The position numbers and the translations under genes are program-made. The notes under the pieces are model-generated. The model did not search any database. It worked only from the letters and a program-made list of their open reading frames with translations, and was not told the origin of the DNA. This document shows, piece by piece, positions 39,567-50,844 of a stretch of DNA of 64,000 bases (its first letter is position 1; each line of letters begins with the position of its first letter). Source of the DNA: an uncultured Hyphomicrobiales bacterium (lineage in GTDB: Bacteria > Pseudomonadota > Alphaproteobacteria > Rhizobiales > Beijerinckiaceae); contig CAIOVE010000052.1 in assembly GCA_903861645.1 (NCBI GenBank), positions 21,076 to 85,075 on the forward strand, in the 5' to 3' direction.

Positions 39567-40445
39567 ATGAACCTCGCCGCGATGCTCAAGGCGTTCGACG
39601 CGCCGACCGACCTGCCCGAGGAGGCCCTGCGCTGGGGCCTCGACCACTGGGACATCGCGCGGCCCGCGCTTGTTCAAGTGCTGGCCCGTTGCGCCCGCAA
39701 CCCAGAGGGCGCGCGCGACGGCGACATGCTCGCGGCCTATTTCGGCCTGTTTTTGCTGGCCGAAAAACGCGACCCCGCGGCCGCGCCGATGTTGCGCGCG
39801 CTGATCAAGGCGCCGGAAGGCGCCGCGACCCTGTTCGCCGACGACGGCTCGATGTCGCTGGCGCGCGTGATGATCTCGGTTTTCGACGGCGACGCGCGCG
39901 CGCAGCGGGCGCTCGCCGAGGATCGCGCCATCGATCCCTTCATGCGCGAGATGGCCTATGAAACGGTCGCCTGGCTGACGGCGGCGGGGAAGATCGATCA
40001 CGACGAAACGCTGGCGTGGCTGACCGCGGCGACCGCGCGCTTCGAGTCGATAGATCCCGTCGACGCCGACTGGATTTCATGGGGCTTCGCGGTGGCCCGG
40101 CTCGGCCTCGGCGACCTGATGGGCGAGGCGCGCGAAGCCTTCGGCGTCATGGGCGAGCAGGCCGTCGAGGCCATCGAGGAACTCGACATGATCTTCGCGA
40201 TGGCGCGCGAGGAGACCGATCCGCTCGCCGTCTTCGCGCGTGACGGCATCGGCCCGGTGGATGACGCCATCGCCGACCTTCGACGCATCGATGAAATCGC
40301 CGCCACCCTCGAGGAAATGGAAAATCCCGACGATGGCGAGGAGGCTCTCGCGCCCGTCGTCAATGAATTCCGCGATGTCGGACGTAATGATCCCTGCCCC
40401 TGCGGCAGCGGCAAGAAATTCAAGAAGTGCTGTCTGGCGGCGTGA
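39567..40445 (+). CDS. DUF1186/HEAT-like protein with SEC-C zinc motif
   Basis: Helical protein of 292 residues ending in a SEC-C zinc motif ([15 protein letters not shown]), as at the SecA C-terminus. The body is a series of acidic helices ([36 protein letters not shown]) of the DUF1186 type. SEC-C motifs bind zinc and often contact SecB or ribosomes; here the role is unknown. A strong bidirectional terminator lies 35 bases beyond the stop. Confidence 0.85.
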   Translation: MNLAAMLKAFDAPTDLPEEALRWGLDHWDIARPALVQVLARCARNPEGARDGDMLAAYFGLFLLAEKRDPAAAPMLRALIKAPEGAATLFADDGSMSLARVMISVFDGDARAQRALAEDRAIDPFMREMAYETVAWLTAAGKIDHDETLAWLTAATARFESIDPVDADWISWGFAVARLGLGDLMGEAREAFGVMGEQAVEAIEELDMIFAMAREETDPLAVFARDGIGPVDDAIADLRRIDEIAATLEEMENPDDGEEALAPVVNEFRDVGRNDPCPCGSGKKFKKCCLAA

Positions 40446-40480
40446 GCCGACGCGCCATCCGCGACGACGCGCAAACAAAA

Positions 40481-40510
40481 ACGCCGGGGAGCGATCCCCG
40501 GCGTTTTGTT
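40481..40510. terminator. Bidirectional terminator (SEC-C gene and acnA)
   Basis: A 10-bp perfect stem (ACGCCGGGGA / TCCCCGGCGT) with loop GCGA is followed by TTTTG on the plus strand and preceded by AAAA, giving Ts on the minus strand. It sits between the two convergent genes. Confidence 0.92.
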
Positions 40511-40526
40511 TTGATGATTGAAAATA

Positions 40527-43250
<2,724 letters not shown>

Positions 43251-43344
43251 GTGTGGGGCCTCGTTCACGTGGAATGGTCGCGCTTATAGATAATTCCCGC
43301 GCCAAGCGCTACACGTCGAATGTCCAAGAAACGAGCGTCCCGCC

Positions 43345-43980
43345 TTGTCCGCGCACATTTTTTCCCGCGCCCTCGCCCTGAGAGCCGACTCCCTCGCGCT
43401 TGCGCGCGGCGGCCGAACCCTCGCTGGCGATTTGTCGTTTCGCCTGACGGCGGGCGAGGCGCTCGTCGTCACCGGACCGAACGGGGCCGGCAAGTCGACA
43501 TTGCTGCGCGTTCTGGCGGGGCTGCTTGAGCCCGCGGCCGGCACGGCGCGGCTGGAAGGGGCGGGCGAGGACGACGAGATAGCGCCGCGCGCCCATTACA
43601 TCGCCCACGCGGAGGCGCAGAAATCGGCGCTGACCGTGACCGAGAACCTCGAATTCTGGGCGCAAACGCTGGGCGCCGCGGGCGGCATGGCGCCGCGCGA
43701 GGCGCTGGCCCAATTCGCGCTGGCGCACGCCGCCGACCTGCCCGTCGGCTACCTCTCCGCTGGCCAGCGCCGCCGCGCCGGCCTCGCGCGCCTGCTGGTG
43801 GCCCCCCGGCCCGTCTGGCTGCTGGACGAGCCCGCCACGGCGCTCGACGCCGCCTCGCAACGCCGCCTCGCCGAGGCGATGGCCGCGCATCTGACCAGCG
43901 GCGGTCTGATCGTCGCCGCCACCCATGTGCCGCTCGGCCTCGAGGGCGCGCGCGAATTGCAACTGGGCGCCGCCTCGTGA
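43345..43980 (+). CDS. ccmA: Haem exporter ATP-binding protein CcmA
   Basis: ATPase of the CcmABCD complex, which releases holo-CcmE for cytochrome c maturation. Walker A GPNGAGKST, the signature YLSAGQRRRAGLARLL, Walker B VWLLDEPATALD, and the switch His in AATHVPLG. Length 211 is normal. The start is TTG at 43345, with a poor ribosome site, so the first residues are uncertain. The stop overlaps the ccmB start (GTGATG). Confidence 0.95.
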   Translation: MSAHIFSRALALRADSLALARGGRTLAGDLSFRLTAGEALVVTGPNGAGKSTLLRVLAGLLEPAAGTARLEGAGEDDEIAPRAHYIAHAEAQKSALTVTENLEFWAQTLGAAGGMAPREALAQFALAHAADLPVGYLSAGQRRRAGLARLLVAPRPVWLLDEPATALDAASQRRLAEAMAAHLTSGGLIVAATHVPLGLEGARELQLGAAS

Positions 43981-44645
43981 TGGGGGCACTCGTCGCGCTT
44001 TTCGTGCGCGAGGTGCGTCTCGCCCGGCGCATCGGCGGCGGCGGCGCCATGGGCGTGGTTTTCTTTCTCATTCTGGTGACGATCACGCCCTTCGCCATCG
44101 GCCCCGACCTGAACCTGCTGTCGCGCATCGGCCCGGCCATTCTCTGGATCGCCGCCCTGCTCGCCAGCCTGCTCGGGCTCGACCGGCTGTTCCAGTCCGA
44201 CCACGAGGATGGCTCGCTCGACCTGCTGCGCATGACGGACACGCCGCTGGAGCTGATCGTCGCCGTAAAATGCCTCGCCCACTGGACGGCGACGGGCCTG
44301 CCGCTGGTCATCGCCGCGCCGCTGTTCGGCCTGATGCTGGCGCTCGACGGGCCGGCGCTGGGGGGCGTCGCCGCGTCGCTGCTCGTCGGCACGCCGGCGC
44401 TGACCTTCATCGGCGCCATCGGCGCGGCGCTGACCGTCAGCCTGCGCCGCGGCGGCTTGCTGATGGCCGTGCTGATCCTGCCCTTCACCGTGCCTGTGCT
44501 GATCTTCGGGGTCTCGGCGGCGGGCGCCGCGAGCGGCGGAACCGTGCCGTTCTGGACGCCGTTTCTGGCGCTGTGCGCGCTGACGCTGGGCGCCATGGCG
44601 CTGGCCCCCTTCGCGGCGGCGGCGGCGCTGCGGGGCGAAGGGTGA
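43977..44645 (+). CDS. ccmB: Haem exporter permease CcmB
   Basis: Six-helix inner-membrane protein that works with CcmA and CcmC. It shows the family opening ALFVREVRLARRIGGGGAMGVVFF, then RIGPAILWIAALLASLLGLDRLFQSDHEDGSLDLL, split by a loop. GTG at 43977 overlaps the ccmA stop; the ATG at 43980 is equally possible. An acyltransferase gene with different base use follows before ccmC. Confidence 0.95.
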   Translation: MMGALVALFVREVRLARRIGGGGAMGVVFFLILVTITPFAIGPDLNLLSRIGPAILWIAALLASLLGLDRLFQSDHEDGSLDLLRMTDTPLELIVAVKCLAHWTATGLPLVIAAPLFGLMLALDGPALGGVAASLLVGTPALTFIGAIGAALTVSLRRGGLLMAVLILPFTVPVLIFGVSAAGAASGGTVPFWTPFLALCALTLGAMALAPFAAAAALRGEG

Positions 44646-44712
44646 AACCATGCGAAACCTCATCCGGGGCGGGCCAGAGCGGCGGCGGAAACAGACGTTC
44701 CGGGGATAAGAA

Positions 44713-45936
44713 ATGAGGTCTGCCGGGAAATCTTCCCTTCCGACCGCCAAGCGGTTCACCGACCGTCCTGGCGCGTCCCTTTGGTCGCTCTACACGCGTG
44801 AACCCACCGCGACATCGGCACGGGGTTCAGCCGACAAGGACAGGATCGAGGCGCTTCAGGTGATTCGAGGCATGGCCGCGCTCTCCGTCGTGCTGTTCCA
44901 TGCCCAATTCCTGTTTGGACCAAACGCCTTACTGGATTCGACCTATCAAATTAAATTTCTGTCGTTCGGACACGCGGGGGTCGAAATATTTTTCGTGCTT
45001 TCGGGATATATTATTTTGCGCGCCCACTGGGGCGACCCGAATTCCTGGACATATTTCAAGCGTTATGTCGCGCGGCGTTTCACGCGTATCTTTCCGATGA
45101 CGATCGGCACGGTGATCTGCCTGCTCGCCATGACGCCGCTGCTGCGATGGCTCACGAGCGATCCGCTGTTGTTTGATATTTCACCCATCAAGATCGTCAC
45201 GTCTTTGTCCCTAATCCCCTTTCAATGCGAATATCTGCCGGGGACGCTGTGGTCGCTTAGCAATGAAGTTTTATTTTATCTTATTTTCGCGGCTTATTTC
45301 ATCAGACCTGCTTTTTTTGTTTTTGGCATAAGTCTTTTGACGTCGCTGATCTTGCTCAACGCGGCGCTTCCATTCGCGCGCCCCCTGGCCGCCTGCGGCG
45401 GCTCTCCGCTTAACCTGTACAACGCCATTTTTGTTTTCGGCATAGCCGCGTTTTTCGTCTCGAAACTTCTCGAAAAAATAAACATGCCGGCATGGATGCC
45501 CGTGGCGGCGCTGACCACGGGCGTCGCCATTTTCGCGGTCTCGGCCTACATTGACGTCAAATACCTGAGCGACATGTATTTTGATCAAGCAATCGCGCCA
45601 AATCGCGCGGCCAAAATGATCACGCACTTTCTTTACGCTGTTGCCGGCGGCTGGATCATCCTTGGAGCTTCGCTTTTGTCATGGCGGCCCTGCGGCGCGG
45701 TCGGACGGGCTTTTACCTACCTGGGGGAAGCATCATTTTCGCTCTATCTGATTCATGAGCCCGCGCTCGGCGTGACGGCTCGAATTCTTCACCCGCTCAC
45801 GCTGGCCGGATCGCCACGCGGCGAACTCGCCCTGTTCGCCATCGTGGCTTCATCCGTTGTCCTGGCGCTGGCGGTTCACCAGTTCGCCGAATTGCGCCTT
45901 GTCGACCTGTTTCGGGCATCGCCAAAAAGGGGCTGA
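44713..45936 (+). CDS. Acyltransferase 3 family membrane protein
   Basis: Integral membrane acyltransferase of 407 residues of the OafA/NodX type, which acetylates or otherwise acylates surface sugars and lipids. Motifs: RIEALQVIRGMAALSVVLFH with the catalytic His, HAGVEIFFVLSGYIIL, FKRYVARRFTRIFP, and a late SFSLYLIHEP. About ten hydrophobic helices follow. The gene is AT-richer than its neighbours, with many ttt/att runs, and splits the ccm operon between ccmB and ccmC, so a recent insertion is likely. GGGGATAAGAA precedes the ATG. Confidence 0.93.
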   Translation: MRSAGKSSLPTAKRFTDRPGASLWSLYTREPTATSARGSADKDRIEALQVIRGMAALSVVLFHAQFLFGPNALLDSTYQIKFLSFGHAGVEIFFVLSGYIILRAHWGDPNSWTYFKRYVARRFTRIFPMTIGTVICLLAMTPLLRWLTSDPLLFDISPIKIVTSLSLIPFQCEYLPGTLWSLSNEVLFYLIFAAYFIRPAFFVFGISLLTSLILLNAALPFARPLAACGGSPLNLYNAIFVFGIAAFFVSKLLEKINMPAWMPVAALTTGVAIFAVSAYIDVKYLSDMYFDQAIAPNRAAKMITHFLYAVAGGWIILGASLLSWRPCGAVGRAFTYLGEASFSLYLIHEPALGVTARILHPLTLAGSPRGELALFAIVASSVVLALAVHQFAELRLVDLFRASPKRG

Positions 45937-46025
45937 ACGCGCGCGTGTGGATGACATTTACGTGGGGGCCCGCCCCCCAACCTCGTGAATTGCCTTCCCG
46001 GCCCGCGCGGATTACCACTTTGCGC

Positions 46026-46790
46026 ATGCTGCGCTACGCCAATCCCGCCAACTTCCTGCGCCTCGCCGACGCCCTGATCCCCTGGGTTGGCGGGCTCGCG
46101 GCCTTGCTTGCGCTCGTCGGTCTCTACGGCGCGTTTTTCGTCGCGCCCGCCGACTACCAGCAGGGCGAGACGGTGCGCATCATGTTCATCCACGTGCCCG
46201 CCGCCTGGCTGTCGACCTTCATCTACGGGGTGATGACCCTGTCGGCGCTCGGCACGCTGGTCTGGCGGCACCCGCTCGCCGACGCCGCCCAGAAGGCCGC
46301 CGCGCCACTCGGGGCTGCTTTCACCTTCGTCTGCCTCGTCACCGGCTCGCTATGGGGCAAGCCCATGTGGGGAACCTGGTGGGTTTGGGACGCGCGGCTG
46401 ACCTCCGTGCTCGTGCTGTTTCTGATCTATCTCGGCCTCGTGGCGCTCTGGCGCACCATCGAGGAGCCCTCGCGCGCCGCCCGCGCGGCGGCAATCCTGA
46501 CGCTGGTCGGCGTGGTCAACCTGCCGATCATCAAGTTTTCCGTGGACTGGTGGAATACCCTGCACCAGCCCGCCTCGGTGTTTCGCATGGGCGGCCCGAC
46601 CATCGACAAATCCATGCTGTGGCCGCTGTTCGTCATGGCGCTGGCGGCGACCTTCCTGTTCCTGACGCTGCACCTGATGGCGGTGCGCAACGAAATCCTG
46701 CGCCGGCGCCTGCGTCGCCTGTCAATCGTCGCGGCGGCGGACGAGACGCCCGGCCACCGGCTCGACCTCGAAACGGGAGCGGCGCGATGA
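46026..46790 (+). CDS. ccmC: Haem exporter protein CcmC
   Basis: Inner-membrane haem-handling protein of 254 residues that loads haem onto CcmE. The tryptophan-rich signature reads WGTWWVWDARLTS, with the periplasmic His regions in MFIHVPAAWLST and VDWWNTLHQPAS. I use the ATG at 46026 (MLRYANP); the frame upstream to 45945 has no family match. It overlaps ccmD by four bases (ATGA). Confidence 0.96.
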   Translation: MLRYANPANFLRLADALIPWVGGLAALLALVGLYGAFFVAPADYQQGETVRIMFIHVPAAWLSTFIYGVMTLSALGTLVWRHPLADAAQKAAAPLGAAFTFVCLVTGSLWGKPMWGTWWVWDARLTSVLVLFLIYLGLVALWRTIEEPSRAARAAAILTLVGVVNLPIIKFSVDWWNTLHQPASVFRMGGPTIDKSMLWPLFVMALAATFLFLTLHLMAVRNEILRRRLRRLSIVAAADETPGHRLDLETGAAR

Positions 46791-46933
46791 ACGGGTCGCA
46801 CATCGACTTCATTTTCGCCGCCTACGCGATCACCGCGATCGCCATCGCGGCGATGATCGCCTCGATCGTCATCGACCACCGGGCGCTGAAAAAGGCGCTC
46901 GCGCGATTTCCCCAGCGCGACGAAACGCCATGA
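46787..46933 (+). CDS. ccmD: Haem exporter protein CcmD
   Basis: Very short protein (48 residues) with one membrane helix (FAAYAITAIAIAAMIASIVI) and a basic cytoplasmic tail (DHRALKKALARF). It releases CcmE from the CcmABC complex. The ATG overlaps the ccmC stop; its own stop overlaps the ccmG start (ATGA). It sits in the canonical place between ccmC and ccmG. Confidence 0.93.
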   Translation: MNGSHIDFIFAAYAITAIAIAAMIASIVIDHRALKKALARFPQRDETP

Positions 46934-47514
46934 CCGCGACGGAAACCTCGACGCCCCGCCGCCGCCCCTGGCTGGCCTTCCTGCCCCTCGCCGTCTTCGC
47001 GGCGCTGGCGGGCCTGTTCTACGTGGCCCTGCGAGGCGGCGACCATTCCCGCCTGCCCTCGGCGCTGGTCGGCAAGCCGACGCCTATCTTCAACCTGCCC
47101 GCCCTCGTCGGGACGGGCGCCCCGGCCCTGTCCTCCGACGACCTGCGTCAGGGCAAGGTGACGCTCGTCAACGTCTTCGCGTCCTGGTGCGTTCCCTGCC
47201 GGGACGAGCATCCGGTGCTGCTGCGGCTGGTCAAGAACGAGGTTTTGCGCGTCGGCGGGGTCCGCCTCGCCGGTCTCGCCTATAAGGACGAGCCCGCCAA
47301 TTCCAGCAAGTTCCTGGGCGAATTGGGCAATCCCTACGCGCTGATCGGGGAGGACCAGAGCGGGCGCGTCGGCATCGACTGGGGCGTCTATGGCGTTCCC
47401 GAGACCTTCGTGGTGCGCGGCGACGGCGTCATCGCCTACAAGTTCATCGGCCCGCTGAACGACGATTCCGCGCGGACGGAACTGCTGCCCGCCATCGAAA
47501 AAGCGATGAAATAG
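46930..47514 (+). CDS. ccmG: Thiol:disulfide interchange protein CcmG/DsbE
   Basis: Membrane-anchored periplasmic thioredoxin of 194 residues that keeps apocytochrome c cysteines reduced. It has an N-terminal anchor (WLAFLPLAVFAALAGLFYVAL), the active site ASWCVPCRDEHP, and the cis-Pro stretch GVYGVPETFVV. It ends the ccm operon. The stop is followed by a 91-base gap to asd. Confidence 0.96.
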   Translation: MTATETSTPRRRPWLAFLPLAVFAALAGLFYVALRGGDHSRLPSALVGKPTPIFNLPALVGTGAPALSSDDLRQGKVTLVNVFASWCVPCRDEHPVLLRLVKNEVLRVGGVRLAGLAYKDEPANSSKFLGELGNPYALIGEDQSGRVGIDWGVYGVPETFVVRGDGVIAYKFIGPLNDDSARTELLPAIEKAMK

Positions 47515-47605
47515 GGGCCCGCGACGCCCTCCGTCGCCGCCGCCGGATTGACATTCCCGCCGCGCGGGTGTTCCACACCCGCCGCACCGCAACAGGAATA
47601 TGCAC

Positions 47606-48640
47606 ATGGGTTACAAGGTCGCCGTCGTCGGCGCCACGGGCAACGTGGGCCGCGAAATGCTGAAGATCCTCGACGAGCGCGGGTTTCCCGCCGACGAGGT
47701 GGTGGCGCTCGCTTCCGCGCGCTCTATGGGCACGGAAGTTTCGTATGGCGACAAGATCCTCAAGTGCAAACATCTCGACACCTACGATTTCAGCGACACC
47801 GACATCTGCCTGATGTCGGCGGGCGGCGGCCCGTCGAAGGAATGGTCGCCGCGCATCGGCGCGCAGGGCTGCGTCGTCATCGATAACTCGTCGCAGTGGC
47901 GCTACGACTCCGACGTGCCGCTGATCGTGCCCGAGGTGCACGCCGACGCCATCGTTGGGTTCCGCAAGAAGAACATCATCGCCAATCCGAACTGCTCCAC
48001 CGCGCAACTCGTCGTGGCGCTGAAGCCCCTGCACGACCACGCGACGATCACCCGCGTCGTCGTCTCGACCTACCAGTCGGTTTCCGGCGCGGGCAAGGAA
48101 GGCATGGACGAGCTCGATCGCCAGACGAAGGCGCTCTATTCGCTCGGCAATGTCGAGATGAAGAAGTTCACCAAGCGCATCGCCTTCAACGTCATTCCCC
48201 ATATCGATGTCTTCATGGAGGATGGCTACACGAAGGAAGAATGGAAGATGATGGCCGAGACGAAGAAGATTCTCGACCCGAAGATCAAGCTCACGGCCAC
48301 CTGCGTCCGCGTGCCGGTCTTCATCAGCCATTCGGAAGCGGTGAACGTCGAGTTCGCCAAGCCGATCTCGCCCGACGAGGCGCGTGAACTGCTGCGCGCG
48401 GCGCCCGGCGTTATCGTCATCGACAAGCGCGAAAACGGCGGCTACATGACCCCGCACGAGGCGGCGGGCGAGGATCCGACCTACATCTCGCGCATTCGCG
48501 AGGACGCCACGGTCGAGAATGGCCTCGCCTTCTGGTGCGTGTCGGACAACCTGCGCAAGGGCGCGGCGCTGAACGCGGTGCAGATCGCGGAAGTGCTGGT
48601 CAACCGCAAGCTGATCCAGCCGAAGAAAAAGGCGGCGTAA
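47606..48640 (+). CDS. asd: Aspartate-semialdehyde dehydrogenase
   Basis: NADPH-dependent enzyme that makes aspartate semialdehyde for lysine, methionine, threonine and diaminopimelate. It has the nucleotide-binding GYKVAVVGATGNVGREML, the active-site Cys in NPNCSTAQLVVAL, and QSVSGAGKEGM. Length 344 is typical. The ATG at 47606 has AGGA at a good 8-base distance; the one at 47600 is too close. The next gene starts four bases after the stop. Confidence 0.97.
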   Translation: MGYKVAVVGATGNVGREMLKILDERGFPADEVVALASARSMGTEVSYGDKILKCKHLDTYDFSDTDICLMSAGGGPSKEWSPRIGAQGCVVIDNSSQWRYDSDVPLIVPEVHADAIVGFRKKNIIANPNCSTAQLVVALKPLHDHATITRVVVSTYQSVSGAGKEGMDELDRQTKALYSLGNVEMKKFTKRIAFNVIPHIDVFMEDGYTKEEWKMMAETKKILDPKIKLTATCVRVPVFISHSEAVNVEFAKPISPDEARELLRAAPGVIVIDKRENGGYMTPHEAAGEDPTYISRIREDATVENGLAFWCVSDNLRKGAALNAVQIAEVLVNRKLIQPKKKAA

Positions 48641-48644
48641 GTCG

Positions 48645-49526
48645 ATGACCGCGGCGCCGCCGCGGGTTTTCGATCGCGCCTTGCTCGATCTGCGACTCGC
48701 GCGCGCGTTGCGCGCGGGCTTCGCCAATTTTTTGCTGGCGCGCGCCGCCGAGGATCTGGCCGACCGGCTCTCGGTGGTCACGCGCCGCTTCGACGCCATG
48801 CTTGATCTTGGCACGCCGACGCCGCTCGTCGCGCGCATGCTGGCCGCCGCCAAGCCCGCGCGGCTGATACGCGCCACGACCATTCCCGAGGCGGCAGATA
48901 GCGACTGGGAGACGGTTCCGCTCGCGGACGAGCGTCTGCCGTTCGCGCCCGAAAGCCTCGATCTCGTTGTGTCCGCGCTGGCGCTGCAATTCGTCAACGA
49001 CCTGCCCGGCGCGCTGGCGCAAATACGCCGCGCGCTGAAGCCCGACGGCCTGTTCCTCGCCTGTCTGATTGGCGGTCGCAGCCTGCACGAATTGCGCGCG
49101 GCGATCACCGAGGCGGAGCTCGAAATCCGCGGCGGCGCGAGCCCGCGTGTCGCGCCCTTCGCCGACGTGCGCGACATGGGCGGCCTGTTGCAACGCGCCG
49201 GCTTCGCCCTGCCGGTGGCGGACGTCGACACGCTGACGCTCCGCTACGATCATTTTTTCGCTCTCGCGCGCGACCTGCGCGCCATGGGCGCCGGCAACGC
49301 GCTTGTCGCGCGCGATCCGCGGCCGTTGACGCGCGCCATCGCGCTTCGGGCGGCGGAAATTTACGCGGCGCGCTTCGCCGACCCGGACGGCCGCGCGCGC
49401 GCCACCATCGACGTCATCTGGCTGTCGGGCTGGGCGCCGCATGAAAGCCAGCAAAAGCCGCTCAAACCCGGCTCGGCGCAAGCGCGTCTCGCCGACGCGC
49501 TCGGCGCGCGGGAAGACAAGCTGTAG
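48645..49526 (+). CDS. SAM-dependent methyltransferase, BioC/NDUFAF5-like
   Basis: Protein of 293 residues with the degenerate class I methyltransferase pattern of the NDUFAF5/BioC group: VFDRALLDLRLARALRAGF, FDAMLDLGTPTPLVARML, LPFAPESLDLVVSALALQFVNDLPGALAQ split by a loop, and a final APHESQQKPLKPGSA. The SAM-binding glycine motif is reduced (LDLGTP), as usual in this group. The role in bacteria is uncertain. It is four bases after asd, so co-transcribed. Confidence 0.88.
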   Translation: MTAAPPRVFDRALLDLRLARALRAGFANFLLARAAEDLADRLSVVTRRFDAMLDLGTPTPLVARMLAAAKPARLIRATTIPEAADSDWETVPLADERLPFAPESLDLVVSALALQFVNDLPGALAQIRRALKPDGLFLACLIGGRSLHELRAAITEAELEIRGGASPRVAPFADVRDMGGLLQRAGFALPVADVDTLTLRYDHFFALARDLRAMGAGNALVARDPRPLTRAIALRAAEIYAARFADPDGRARATIDVIWLSGWAPHESQQKPLKPGSAQARLADALGAREDKL

Positions 49527-49616
49527 CAACGCCCGTCACATGCGCTTCATGGCGTCAGGGAATACTCTGGTCCGACCCGCGAATATTTGCTATCGCGCTC
49601 GCGTCGGAGTTGCGCC

Positions 49617-49766
49617 ATGGCGGATCTCTTGTTCCAGTTGCTGCTGTTGGGCGCGGGTTTCGCCGCGGGCTGGTACGCGCGCGACCGATCATCCCGTCAT
49701 CGCCGCAAGGGGCGCCACGGACGCGACAGCTCGAAAACGCCCGGCAAGCCAACGGACGGCGCTTGA
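49617..49766 (+). CDS. Small single-helix membrane protein
   Basis: Short gene of 49 residues: an N-terminal membrane helix (LLFQLLLLGAGFAAGWYA) followed by a basic, Ser/Arg/Lys-rich tail (RDRSSRHRRKGRHGRD). CGGAGT lies seven bases before the ATG. It resembles small Sec-independent membrane peptides in related genomes, but I do not recognise a family. It lies between the methyltransferase and lipoprotein genes with 90- and 48-base gaps. Confidence 0.6.
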   Translation: MADLLFQLLLLGAGFAAGWYARDRSSRHRRKGRHGRDSSKTPGKPTDGA

Positions 49767-49814
49767 TTTCGACCGCCGCCGGTCGCAAGCTCGGCTGTTT
49801 TCGAGCGGTGTCCC

Positions 49815-50336
49815 ATGCGTCCTATCTCCTTTTTCATTCTTGCCCTCGCCCTCGCCACGGGGGCCTGCCAGTCGACGCGAATTGAAAATCCCGTCGCGTT
49901 CGACGCCACGGAGGCCGCGTTCGTGCTCAAGCAGGGCAAGGCGACGATCGATGGACACGCCTTCGTCACCAATGGCAGCGGCGGCGTGGTCAACGCGGCG
50001 GGTCAGCCCGTGTGGCTCGTGCCCGTGACCGCCTATTCGCGGCAACGATTCGCGGCCTTCTACGGGGCGGGCAAGTCGATTCCCGCGCGGTCGGTTCCAA
50101 CCATTTCCTCCGACCCCGACTACATCAAATACACGCGCCAGACCAAAACCGAGTCATCCGGCAAATTCAGCTTCGACAAGGTGGCGCCGGGCGAGTATTT
50201 CGTCGTCTCGCAGATGAGCTGGAAAAAGGACGACGCGATGTTCGCGCAGGGGGCGGCCATGTATGAGACCGTCAAGATCACCGGCGCCGAAAAGGACCCA
50301 GTGAAGGTCATCGTCTCCGGCGTGGCGGGCGGCTGA
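49815..50336 (+). CDS. Lipoprotein with carboxypeptidase-regulatory-like domain
   Basis: Lipoprotein of 173 residues; lipobox ATGAC with Cys at position 18. The mature part has a transthyretin-like beta-sandwich pattern: GQPVWLVPVTAYSRQRF, SSGKFSFDKVAPGEYFVVSQMSW, and VKVIVSGVAGG. Such domains often bind surface polymers. The function is unknown. mutT begins one base after the stop codon, so the two are probably co-transcribed. Confidence 0.8.
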   Translation: MRPISFFILALALATGACQSTRIENPVAFDATEAAFVLKQGKATIDGHAFVTNGSGGVVNAAGQPVWLVPVTAYSRQRFAAFYGAGKSIPARSVPTISSDPDYIKYTRQTKTESSGKFSFDKVAPGEYFVVSQMSWKKDDAMFAQGAAMYETVKITGAEKDPVKVIVSGVAGG

Positions 50337-50337
50337 G

Positions 50338-50739
50338 ATGCGCCTGCTGCTGGTAGTCGCCGCCGCCCTCATCGACGCCGACGGACGCGTGCTCATCGCG
50401 CAACGGCCGCAAGGCAAGCAACTGGCCGGGCTGTGGGAGTTTCCCGGCGGCAAGGTCGATCCCGGCGAGCGGCCGGAGCAGTCGCTGATCCGCGAACTCG
50501 CCGAGGAACTGGGCATCACGGTGAAGGAGGACTGCCTCGCGCCGCTGACCTTCGCCAGCCACGCCTACGAGGATTTTCATCTGCTCATGCCGCTCTACGT
50601 CTGCCGTCGCTGGGAAGGCATGGTCCAGTCGCGCGAGGGACAGGCGCTGAAATGGGTGCGCGCGCGGAACCTGCGCGATTATCCCATGCCGCCGGCCGAC
50701 GAGCCGCTGCTGCCGGCGCTGGTCGACCTCATCGGCTGA
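50338..50739 (+). CDS. mutT: 8-oxo-dGTP diphosphatase / NUDIX hydrolase MutT
   Basis: Sanitises the nucleotide pool by hydrolysing 8-oxo-dGTP. The Nudix box is intact: GGKVDPGERPEQSLIRELAEELGI (shown without its last residues in the family pattern), following the RPQGKQLAGLWEFPGG opening typical of MutT. Length 133 is normal. It ends with PPADEPLLPALVDLI. Confidence 0.92.
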   Translation: MRLLLVVAAALIDADGRVLIAQRPQGKQLAGLWEFPGGKVDPGERPEQSLIRELAEELGITVKEDCLAPLTFASHAYEDFHLLMPLYVCRRWEGMVQSREGQALKWVRARNLRDYPMPPADEPLLPALVDLIG

Positions 50740-50844
50740 CGTCCGGGCGCATTTGCTTCGTCGTCGCCCGACCAGCGACACAATTGGCGGCGATAGACGC
50801 CGAATTGCGGATTGCGAAGTGGCGGGTTGCGAAGGGGCTGGAAA

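Noticed and set aside
45960..45982. G-run/C-run hairpin between the acyltransferase gene and ccmC as a terminator
   Set aside because: Stem is irregular and no T-run follows; a terminator here would also cut off the essential ccmCDG genes.
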